From contig NZ_JAJAEO010000153.1 in the NCBI RefSeq assembly GCF_020447225.1, positions 1 through 34,406 on the forward strand: DNA of 34,406 bases, written 5' to 3'. The position numbers and the translations under genes are program-made. This DNA is from Methylophaga pinxianii. Its GTDB lineage: Bacteria; Pseudomonadota; Gammaproteobacteria; Nitrosococcales; Methylophagaceae. Position 1 is the stretch's first letter. The number at the start of each line of letters is the position of its first letter. Of the stretch, positions 1-6,798 are shown piece after piece. The notes beneath the pieces are model-generated. The model saw nothing but the letters and a program-made list of their open reading frames with translations, was not told the DNA's origin and did not search any database.

Positions 1-438
1 TTTTTTTGATTGGCCATACGGATTGATAGGTAGACGTGAATGCTGCTCGTCGATTAACTCTTTTTCAGGCATACCGAAAACGGCTGCAGTGGAGGAAAAA
101 ACCAGTTTGTTATGTTGAGTAGCCACCATGGCATCCAGTAAATTCAATGTGCCAGCCACATTATTTCGGTAATATAGTGCAGGTTTTTCCACTGATTCGC
201 CCACCAGCGATTTAGCACAAAAATGCATAATCAAATCGAAAGGGCCTTCTTCCTGTAATATTTTGATTAATGTATCAGGCTCCAGAATGTCAGCTTCGAT
301 AAAGCGGCTCCAGCGAACCGCTTCTCGATGACCGGTGCTCAAGTTATCGACCACCACACTTTGATGATTCAGTAAAGCTAACGCTTTACAAATATGTGAT
401 CCGATGTAACCCGCACCGCCGAGTACTAAAACTTTCAT
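1..438 (-). CDS. galE: UDP-glucose 4-epimerase GalE, N-terminal 146 codons (cut by window edge)
   Basis: Interconverts UDP-glucose and UDP-galactose in the cytoplasm with tightly bound NAD. The reading frame opens with ATG at 438 and runs off the left edge. It begins MKVLVLGGAGYIGSH, the Rossmann NAD-binding GxxGxxG motif of the extended short-chain dehydrogenase family. Further on it has SSTAAVFG (the serine strand) and NPYGQSK, the catalytic YxxxK, right at the edge. A GGAAT ribosome binding site lies just upstream of the ATG. It diverges from galU across about 250 bases, so the two UDP-glucose enzymes may share a control region. The C-terminal half, which carries sugar-binding residues, is outside the window, so a related UDP-sugar epimerase cannot be fully excluded. 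Confidence 0.9.
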   Translation of the reverse strand, partial: MKVLVLGGAGYIGSHICKALALLNHQSVVVDNLSTGHREAVRWSRFIEADILEPDTLIKILQEEGPFDLIMHFCAKSLVGESVEKPALYYRNNVAGTLNLLDAMVATQHNKLVFSSTAAVFGMPEKELIDEQHSRLPINPYGQSKK

Positions 439-685
439 TTTTATTCCTTGATCCACAAAAATGATTGAAATTTACCTGAGCAAATTTCATGGTCATCTTT
501 GACCTGAATGGAGATGAAGAAGCGTATTGAACGACACTAAATAGTCATGATTAACGTTTACAATATAACAGTCCAACGGTGACTCATCTAGATAGTTTGT
601 CTATGCAGTTGTTGAACTTCACAGGCAATTACTTTAGCTTAACGTCATCACTTTTTTCCACAACAGTTTCATAAGGATCTCGTCG

Positions 686-1543
686 ATGGCTGTAAAAAGT
701 CTCATTAGAAAATGTTTATTCCCGGCTGCCGGTTATGGCACACGTTTTTTGCCAGCCACTAAAGCCATGCCTAAAGAAATGTTGCCCATTGTGAGTAAGC
801 CGTTGATTCAATACGGTGTTGAAGAAGCCATGGAGGCAGGTATTACCCAGGTTGGCTTTATTACCGGACGTGGCAAACGCGCGATTGCAGACCATTTTGA
901 CACCAGTTTTGAGCTGGAACATCAAATTAAAGGCACTCCCAAAGAAAAATTTCTGGACGACATTCGTTACCTGATGGATAACTGCGAATTTGTATTTATG
1001 CGCCAACGTGAAATGCTGGGGCTGGGTCATGCGATCCTCACCGGTGAACCAATGATTGGCAATGAACCATTTGCGGTCATTCTGGCGGATGATTTGTGTG
1101 CCAAACCTGCAGATGGTGGAGAACGTGCATTAAGTCAGTTAGTGGCTTTATACGAACGCTATCAGTGCAGTATTGTGGCGATTGAAGAAGTCCCTGCTGA
1201 TGAAACCCATAGCTATGGTGTTATTTCTGGTGATGAAATCGCGCCCGGGATTTATCAAATCAAAGATATGGTGGAAAAACCTAAACCCGAAGAAGCGCCG
1301 AGTAATCTGGCGATCATTGGCCGCTATATCCTGACACCGGAAATTTTTGAATATTTACGTAAAACAAAGCCAGGCACCAATGGTGAAGTACAAATCACTG
1401 ATGCCTTGCGCTTGATGGCCCAGGACCGTTTGGTTTTAGCCGTTAAATTTAAAGGTCGTCGTTTTGATTGCGGTAGTGTTGAAGGTTTTGTTGAAGCCAC
1501 CAATTTCTATTACGAAACAGAACACCTGAATAAATCAGCGTAA
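686..1543 (+). CDS. galU: UTP-glucose-1-phosphate uridylyltransferase (first copy)
   Basis: Makes UDP-glucose from glucose-1-phosphate and UTP. The 285-residue product has the nucleotidyltransferase signature near residues 14-35 (GYGTRFLPATKAMPKEMLP), the LADD metal-binding segment, the sugar-phosphate loop EKPKP and the FDCGS end motif, all normal for GalU. AAGGAT precedes the ATG at good spacing. It diverges from galE and meets the beta-propeller lipoprotein gene tail to tail, with the two 3' ends overlapping by 9 bases. A close paralogue (about 80 percent identical by eye) lies at 8582-9427. This copy stands alone next to galE and is the more likely housekeeping enzyme. Confidence 0.95.
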   Translation: MAVKSLIRKCLFPAAGYGTRFLPATKAMPKEMLPIVSKPLIQYGVEEAMEAGITQVGFITGRGKRAIADHFDTSFELEHQIKGTPKEKFLDDIRYLMDNCEFVFMRQREMLGLGHAILTGEPMIGNEPFAVILADDLCAKPADGGERALSQLVALYERYQCSIVAIEEVPADETHSYGVISGDEIAPGIYQIKDMVEKPKPEEAPSNLAIIGRYILTPEIFEYLRKTKPGTNGEVQITDALRLMAQDRLVLAVKFKGRRFDCGSVEGFVEATNFYYETEHLNKSA

Positions 1544-2602
1544 CGCAAACACATCCCCGTCATCACTGCTTATATAGAGTGTCCCATTATCAACAAATGG
1601 TGAAGCAAATATGGCCCAACCTGAATCAAAACGCCATGTTTGCTCACCGTTGTTTATATTAACTGCGTGTAAATAACCATCCATTGAGCCAATAAACACC
1701 TGCTCTCCGGCAATTGCAGGCGATGACAGAACAACGGCTTGAGCATCAAATTGCCAAAAGGGTTCACCACTTTCCTTGTTCATGGAAAAAACCCGACCAT
1801 CGGTCGCCGCAAAAATGATTTGCTGGTTTTTCAAAGCAGGCGAGGCAAATAGTCTAGAACCCGACTCGAAAGTCCAGACAGGTTGACCCGTTTCCAGATC
1901 AACAGCAAACAACACCCCGGCGTCGTTACCTACATAAAGCATATTATCGTCTGCAGAAATCACGGGAGAAGCGTCTATCGCTGCGCCAGTATCCAAGGTC
2001 CACACGACATCGCCTTCGGTGGTAACCGCATATAACGAACCATCATCACTGCCGAAATATAATCGGTCATCTTTGATTGCAGCAGAGGAATCTACATGGC
2101 CTTGTGTTTTTAACCGCCACCTCAGGTGACCACTGTGCCGATCTATGGCGTAAAAATAGCTATCCAGACTGCCAATATAAACGGTGTCGTCTACGATCAA
2201 TGGTGAGGCAAAGACTTTATCTTGTGTTTCAAAGGCCCATAAAAAGCTGCCGGTAAACTTGTTCAATGCATAGATATTATTATCATCACTGCCAAATATC
2301 AGTTGTTCTTCTGCTACCGACGGTGTTGAAAAAACACCTGCCTGAGTGGTAAATCGCCATTCTTCTTTGCCGGTATTGTTATTCAGTGCCAACATCAAGC
2401 CATCAAAGCGTCCTGAAAAAACCAGATCACCACTTCGTATTGGAGATGATGAAGCCCCGGCTTCGGCATGATAACGCCAGAGTATTTCTGGCTTCTTTGT
2501 TGGGCCAGTGGTGAGAAAATCGCCACTACGTTGTAAATCAGATCGAAACATGGCGGCCGATTCGGTTTCGGTCTTCTCGGAGCATGCCGTGATGGATGCC
2601 AC
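1535..2602 (-). CDS. PQQ-type beta-propeller lipoprotein; start region probably frameshifted
   Basis: The product is built of about seven or eight repeats of the PQQ-binding-like propeller type, each with a pattern such as GSDDNNIYALN..TG..LW.F. This is the fold of BamB and of quinoprotein dehydrogenase propellers. The function is unknown; a periplasmic scaffold role is a guess. The open frame has only a weak internal GTG start at 2602, which would begin inside a lipoprotein signal peptide. Read upstream in the same frame, codons give LHRIALSLFFLVCVASITAC, a hydrophobic stretch ending in a lipobox with its cysteine at 2582-2584, but that frame meets a TGA next to ATG 2654-2652. Dropping one A from the AA pair after that ATG gives MTRHLHRIALS and a perfect signal peptide. 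The true gene is therefore probably 1535-2654 with a 1-base frameshift or sequence error. Confidence 0.8.
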   Translation of the reverse strand: MASITACSEKTETESAAMFRSDLQRSGDFLTTGPTKKPEILWRYHAEAGASSSPIRSGDLVFSGRFDGLMLALNNNTGKEEWRFTTQAGVFSTPSVAEEQLIFGSDDNNIYALNKFTGSFLWAFETQDKVFASPLIVDDTVYIGSLDSYFYAIDRHSGHLRWRLKTQGHVDSSAAIKDDRLYFGSDDGSLYAVTTEGDVVWTLDTGAAIDASPVISADDNMLYVGNDAGVLFAVDLETGQPVWTFESGSRLFASPALKNQQIIFAATDGRVFSMNKESGEPFWQFDAQAVVLSSPAIAGEQVFIGSMDGYLHAVNINNGEQTWRFDSGWAIFASPFVDNGTLYISSDDGDVFALR

Positions 2603-2691
2603 ACAAACGAGAAAAAACAGTGATAACGCGATTCTATGAAGGTGACGAGTTCATTGTTTAACAAGTACTTAAATTAAAATAAGTCGTGCAT

Positions 2692-2748
2692 CGCTTTTAA
2701 AGGTAAAGCCACCGTTTTATTGATAAAAGCATTTACCGAATAAAAGCG
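2692..2748. repeat. three-tier imperfect hairpin in the gap upstream of the lipoprotein gene
   Basis: CGCTTTTA (2692-2699) pairs with TAAAAGCG (2741-2748), GGTAAA (2702-2707) with TTTACC (2732-2737), and TTTTAT (2715-2720) with ATAAAA (2723-2728), closing on a 2-base loop. That is about 20 base pairs in 57 bases. There is no clean T-tract on either side, so it is not a standard terminator. It could be an RNA leader structure or a small palindromic repeat element. Confidence 0.55.
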
Positions 2749-2840
2749 TTTCGTTCTAAATCATCGGAATATATGATTTTAATCATACCCTATGTAGGTG
2801 TTTTTTTAACTTATTTCAATGAGTCAGCAAGGACTTAATT

Positions 2841-3206
2841 TTATTCTGATAAAAAGCCGGAGCCCTCGGGATAGGCGGTATAGTCATTCACCTCCAGGAT
2901 ACGTTTTTTGATGTCATCTTTGTCTGCAGTGAAGATATACGGTGCCAAATCACGTAACCGGCCCTGTATATAAGGTGAGACATCCGCGCCCTGCAAAAAT
3001 AATTCCGTGCGCACCTCGCATATACGCATCATGCCCTCACGAAAACCCTGAATTTCGTCTGCAGGCCGACGATCCTCCCCGAGAGTCCATCCCCGACTCT
3101 GCCATTCCTGATAACAATCCTTACTCAAACTTTGTTCACTTTGGATGTCAGCCGCCATCACTGATGTGGAGAATACAAAAATACCTGCGGTGATTAGTCT
3201 TTTCAT
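2841..3206 (-). CDS. small periplasmic protein of unknown function
   Basis: I do not recognise this family. The ATG at 3206 is chosen because it begins MKRLITAGIFVFSTSVMA, a clear Sec signal peptide cleaved before ADIQ. The frame stays open 43 codons further upstream, but that extension has no signal-like features and reads like non-coding sequence. The mature part, about 103 residues, is charged and soluble, with two cysteines (in KDCYQEW and RICEV) that could form a disulphide, and no obvious domain. It is a lone gene, divergent from the glucosylglycerate operon across a 500-base gap. No strong ribosome binding site is seen. Confidence 0.7.
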   Translation of the reverse strand: MKRLITAGIFVFSTSVMAADIQSEQSLSKDCYQEWQSRGWTLGEDRRPADEIQGFREGMMRICEVRTELFLQGADVSPYIQGRLRDLAPYIFTADKDDIKKRILEVNDYTAYPEGSGFLSE

Positions 3207-3388
3207 ATCGGAACGCCTAGTTTTCGTAACGCAAAAAAACGTTCGACTGATCACCAGCTGGGAAAATTTCCTAATATTGATAACAAAATGCGCTGCCGAG
3301 GTGCAAAGCCGCATTTTTGTGGTGCGAAAAATCAAGCTCTGATCATGAAGAAAAATGTTAATTCTTTGTTTTTATTATATATATTTTT

Positions 3389-3418
3389 TTGGCATCGTTA
3401 ATGCTATATCACTATTGT
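3389..3418 (+). promoter_or_regulatory. possible sigma-70 promoter of the short RNA
   Basis: TTGGCA (3389-3394) is followed after 18 bases by TATTGT (3413-3418). Both boxes are imperfect. They would start RNA near 3425, about 70 bases before the orphan terminator. Confidence 0.35.
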
Positions 3419-3424
3419 AGTTTT

Positions 3425-3497
3425 CTTCAGTGCATGTTCGTTCTCTCTCGCTGCGTGCTGAGCTTTGGGTAAACCTTCGGGTTTACCCTTTTTTTTT
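3425..3497 (+). ncRNA. candidate small RNA, about 73 nt, ending at an orphan terminator
   Basis: No open frame of note lies here and no plus-strand gene precedes it for 1.9 kb, so the perfect terminator must end a transcript that starts within the gap. The 5' part has a short stem (CAGTGC with GCGTGCTG, including G-U pairs) and a pyrimidine-rich single-stranded piece (TTCTCTCTCGC) that could pair with a purine-rich ribosome binding site. A hairpin with nine Ts closes it, as in Hfq-type small RNAs. I recognise no known family. Confidence 0.45.
3467..3497 (+). terminator. strong intrinsic terminator
   Basis: GGGTAAACC (3467-3475), a TTCG tetraloop, GGTTTACCC (3480-3488), then nine Ts (3489-3497). 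The stem is perfect, 9 base pairs. The T-tract lies only on the plus-strand side, so it ends plus-strand transcription. Confidence 0.93.
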
Positions 3498-3793
3498 GCC
3501 TGGTTTCGGTAATGTTTCATTTATCCAAGATGAACTGTCGTGTATATCAGGTAAAATTTTCTCAACCAATCTCAATTTTTGAAAAAAATTCCCTTGTTTG
3601 TTTTTATTAAAAAGATTCCACGCGGCGATGTTTTCTCTACTTTCAATTCTTGTCTTTTAATCATTTTGACAAAGCGCTCGATTTATTCAGCTTCTGAATT
3701 ACCTCGCTTCCGTCTGGGTTGATGGAATTTTCACTATACCGGTATGAAACTTGCGTCAGGCTGTTTCAATATCGATTGGAACAGGCAATGGTG

Positions 3794-5551
3794 ATGGTCA
3801 ATCCTTCTACAAACATTCAGAGTTTTCTGAGCACGCATCAGCTTTCGGCTAAATATGCCAAACAAATTGATGACTGGTTTATGGGCATCGCAGATGAATT
3901 AGTTTTGCACCAAAAAAGAGCAAAACGCCCCATAATCATCGGCATCCATGGTGCGCAAGGCTCTGGTAAAAGTACCTTAGCGGAATGTCTAGTTCATTTA
4001 CTCATCACTCAGCATCATCAATCCGCCATTGCCCTTTCTCTGGATGATTTTTATCTTACCCATCAACAAAGAATTGATTTAGCCCACACGATTCATCCCT
4101 TACTGGCTACCCGAGGCGCACCGGGAACGCACGATATCGAATTAGCCTTGTCCACCGTTGATAAATTACTTTCTGAACGTAAGAACATCGCGATTCCCCG
4201 GTTTGATAAAGCACATGATGATCGCTACCCCGTAGAACAATGGCCAGTGCTGAAACGCGCACCTAAATTTATTGTTCTGGAAGGTTGGTGCATGGGGGCT
4301 TGTCCACAACCTGAAGCGGTACTGAAAACGCCTCTGAATGCATTGGAACAAAGTGAAGATCCCGATGCCAACTGGCGACGGTTCGTGAATCAAAAACTCG
4401 AATATGACTATCCTGCCCTTTTTCAACGCGTTGATAGCTGGATTATGCTCAAGGCGCCAAGCTTTGATTGTGTCTATGATTGGCGGTTGGAACAGGAAGA
4501 AAAGTTGCAGCAATCGGCAACTTCAACCAATAACAAAATTATGAGTGCGGATGATATTGCACGATTTATTCAACACTATCAGCGTGTCACTCAACACTGT
4601 CTCGAAACGCTGCCGGAGCAAATGGATTATGTCCTTGAACTCAATATGGAAAGAGATATCGTGGCATTAAAACGTCCCAAACAATCAACGCCAGCAGCTA
4701 CATGCCCCAAAACCTCCCTGCTGGTGTTTACCGATCTGGATGGCAGCTTGCTGGATCACCATAGCTATCGCCACGATGATGCCGATCCGGTGCTGGCAAA
4801 ATTAAAGCAGCTGCAAATTCCACTGATCCCTGTTAGCAGTAAAACCCAGTCTGAAATCGAACAAATAAGTGAATCACTCGCCAATCCCCATCCTTTCATT
4901 TGTGAAAATGGTGCCGCTGTGTTCATTCCCGTGAATTATTTTCCAAACCAACCAGAAGACACTAAAACCAGCGGTAATTACTGGATTAAAGAATTTGTGC
5001 AACCTCGTGCTCATTGGCAGTCGGTTATTAAGTCGGTTAAACCGCTATTCAACGACGATTTCACGACATTTGCCCAAGCTGGCATTGACGGCATTATCGC
5101 GATGACCGGTTTGGATGTACATGCCGCAGCACGCGCCGCTCGCAGACAATATGGTGAAGCATTGGCGTGGCACGGTAATCCGGGCAAACAAAAACAATTT
5201 ATTGAAGAAATCCGCAAACGCGGTGCACAAGTGTTGATCGGTGGCCGCTTTTTACATGTCTCGGGTCAATGTGATAAAGGACGGGCAATCCAGTGGCTGA
5301 AACAAGTGTATGAAAACTTTTGCCCCGATAAACGTTTCATCAGCCTGGCGATTGGCGATAGCCAGAATGATGTGGCCATGCTGGAAAAAGCTGATATGGC
5401 TTTACTTATTCCTTCCCCGGTTAATGCATTTCCAATATTAAAACGCCATCATGATGTCATGAAAGCCACACACTGTGGCCCTCGTGGATGGGCAGAAGGC
5501 GTTCAACAGGTTTTACAACAGCTCCACCTCAACACTGCGATTATGCATTAA
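3794..5551 (+). CDS. fused glycerate kinase-like / glucosyl(mannosyl)-3-phosphoglycerate phosphatase
   Basis: Two enzymes lie in one 585-residue chain. Residues about 10-290 resemble plant-type D-glycerate 3-kinase (GLYK): P-loop GIHGAQGSGKST (about 50-61), SLDDFYLT, RGAPGTHD, FDKAHDDRYP and LEGWCMG. A linker near 295-307 leads to a HAD phosphatase of the MPGP/GpgP type: DLDGS (about 314), SSKT, ENGAA, GGRFLHVSG and GDSQND (about 521-526). The kinase would turn glycerate into 3-phosphoglycerate; the phosphatase would turn glucosyl-3-phosphoglycerate into glucosylglycerate. It is the first gene of the operon, 14 bases before the synthase. Start choice: ATG 3794 has AGG 8 bases upstream and begins MVNPSTNIQSF. 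ATG 3722 in the same frame would add 24 unlikely residues. Substrates are inferred from motifs and neighbours. Confidence 0.85.
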   Translation: MVNPSTNIQSFLSTHQLSAKYAKQIDDWFMGIADELVLHQKRAKRPIIIGIHGAQGSGKSTLAECLVHLLITQHHQSAIALSLDDFYLTHQQRIDLAHTIHPLLATRGAPGTHDIELALSTVDKLLSERKNIAIPRFDKAHDDRYPVEQWPVLKRAPKFIVLEGWCMGACPQPEAVLKTPLNALEQSEDPDANWRRFVNQKLEYDYPALFQRVDSWIMLKAPSFDCVYDWRLEQEEKLQQSATSTNNKIMSADDIARFIQHYQRVTQHCLETLPEQMDYVLELNMERDIVALKRPKQSTPAATCPKTSLLVFTDLDGSLLDHHSYRHDDADPVLAKLKQLQIPLIPVSSKTQSEIEQISESLANPHPFICENGAAVFIPVNYFPNQPEDTKTSGNYWIKEFVQPRAHWQSVIKSVKPLFNDDFTTFAQAGIDGIIAMTGLDVHAAARAARRQYGEALAWHGNPGKQKQFIEEIRKRGAQVLIGGRFLHVSGQCDKGRAIQWLKQVYENFCPDKRFISLAIGDSQNDVAMLEKADMALLIPSPVNAFPILKRHHDVMKATHCGPRGWAEGVQQVLQQLHLNTAIMH

Positions 5552-5565
5552 AACAGAGGGCTCCC

Positions 5566-6789
5566 ATGGCAGACTTTCATCAAAATGGCATTATCACCAC
5601 CTTACATAATCTGACGCACCGTCATCTGGCCGATTTAGAACAGGATCTGCTGCAATTCAGCCAGCAACGCCCAATGGGCTTATTGTTGCCTTCATTGTTT
5701 TCAGAACTGCAGGGTGAAGCGCTTTCAGCCATTGTTCAACAATTGAAAACGGTGCCGTACTTATCAGAGATTGTCATCGGCCTGGACAGAGCCAATGCTG
5801 ACGAATTCAAACATGCTTTACATTTTTTCAATGAGCTGCCGCAACATCACCGGATCATGTGGCATGACGGACCACGGTTAAGCGCTATAGACGCTGAGTT
5901 ACAAGCTCTGAATCTGGCACCACAACAAGCAGGTAAAGGCCGGAATGTCTGGTATTGCATGGGATATATTTTGGCCTCAGGCAAAGCGGAATCTATTGCT
6001 TTACATGATTGTGACATCGTGACCTATAACACTGAACTCCTGGCCCGCTTAATTTATCCAGTGGCTAACCCGATGTTTAACTATGAATTCTGCAAGGGAT
6101 ATTACGCACGGGTCTCGGGAGGAAAACTGAATGGCCGGGTAAATCGATTATTAATTACTCCCCTGCTCAGAGCACTCAAAGCAGTTATGGGACCGAGTGA
6201 TTATCTCGATTATATGGACAGTTTCCGCTATTCGTTAGCGGGAGAGTTTTCATTTCGCCGTGATGTATTGAGTGATATCCGGATTCCCAGTGACTGGGGC
6301 TTGGAAATCGGTGTGTTGTCTGAAATGCATCGCAACTATGCCAATAATCGCTTATGTCAGGTGGATATTGCAGATATTTACGATCATAAACATCAGGATT
6401 TATCATCGGATGATCAGCAAGGTGGTCTGTCCAAAATGTCGATTGATATTGCCAAGGCATTATTCCGTAAGCTGGCGACCAAAGGCACCGTATTCAGTCC
6501 TGAGCATTTCCGCAGCATTAAAGCTACTTATTACCGGATTGCCTTGGACTTTGTCGAAACCTATCGTAATGATGCTGAGATGAATGGCCTAAAATTCGAC
6601 ATTCATCAGGAGGAGGCTTCGGTTGAAATGTTTGCCCGAAACATCATGGACGCTGGACAGATTTTTCTTGAAAACCCGATGGAGACGCCTTTTATTCCAA
6701 GCTGGAATCGTGTTCAAAGTGCTTTGCCCGATATTTTTGAACGCATTTATCAGGCAGTAGAAGACGATTATCAGGAATTTTCGCCGTAA
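5566..6789 (+). CDS. gpgS: glucosyl-3-phosphoglycerate synthase (GT81-type)
   Basis: Transfers glucose from a nucleotide sugar to 3-phosphoglycerate, the committed step to glucosylglycerate. The 407-residue product matches the GT-A enzyme GpgS in length and motifs: VIGLDRANADEF near 69-81, GKGRN near 123-127 (phosphate/sugar binding), and HDCDIVTY with the metal-binding DCD at 148-150, followed by a long acceptor-binding C-terminal half (GGKLNGRVNRLL, DYLDYMDSFRYSLAGE). The ATG at 5566 has a strong GAGGG site; the frame is open further upstream but only through the preceding gene. A mannosyl-3-phosphoglycerate synthase (GT55) is the alternative, but the motifs and the UDP-glucose and glucosylglycerate neighbours favour GpgS. 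Confidence 0.88.
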   Translation: MADFHQNGIITTLHNLTHRHLADLEQDLLQFSQQRPMGLLLPSLFSELQGEALSAIVQQLKTVPYLSEIVIGLDRANADEFKHALHFFNELPQHHRIMWHDGPRLSAIDAELQALNLAPQQAGKGRNVWYCMGYILASGKAESIALHDCDIVTYNTELLARLIYPVANPMFNYEFCKGYYARVSGGKLNGRVNRLLITPLLRALKAVMGPSDYLDYMDSFRYSLAGEFSFRRDVLSDIRIPSDWGLEIGVLSEMHRNYANNRLCQVDIADIYDHKHQDLSSDDQQGGLSKMSIDIAKALFRKLATKGTVFSPEHFRSIKATYYRIALDFVETYRNDAEMNGLKFDIHQEEASVEMFARNIMDAGQIFLENPMETPFIPSWNRVQSALPDIFERIYQAVEDDYQEFSP

Positions 6790-6798
6790 AGGGTAACC

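Larger units (their letters stand above)
3207..3718. other. 512-base AT-rich divergent gap containing a candidate short RNA gene
   Basis: The flanking genes point outward, yet a strong plus-strand terminator lies in the middle (3467-3497), with a possible promoter before it. From 3498 to 3718 I see only AT-rich sequence without a convincing promoter, although the operator or promoter of the downstream operon should lie here. A TTGACA at 3666-3671 has no matching -10 at normal spacing. Confidence 0.6.

Noticed and set aside
716-1030. Antisense open frames over both galU genes (also 8558-8902), similar to each other
   Set aside because: Their similarity follows from the two paralogous sense genes; no start signals of their own.
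2770-2790. TATGATT-TT-AATCATA palindrome as a Fur box or terminator
   Set aside because: The spacing does not match the Fur motif, and there is no GC stem or T-tract. Probably an AT-rich coincidence.
3719-3793. Upstream start (TTG 3719 or ATG 3722) for the kinase-phosphatase gene
   Set aside because: The extra residues include rare codons and no family similarity, and the ribosome site is weak. ATG 3794 is preferred, although not proven.
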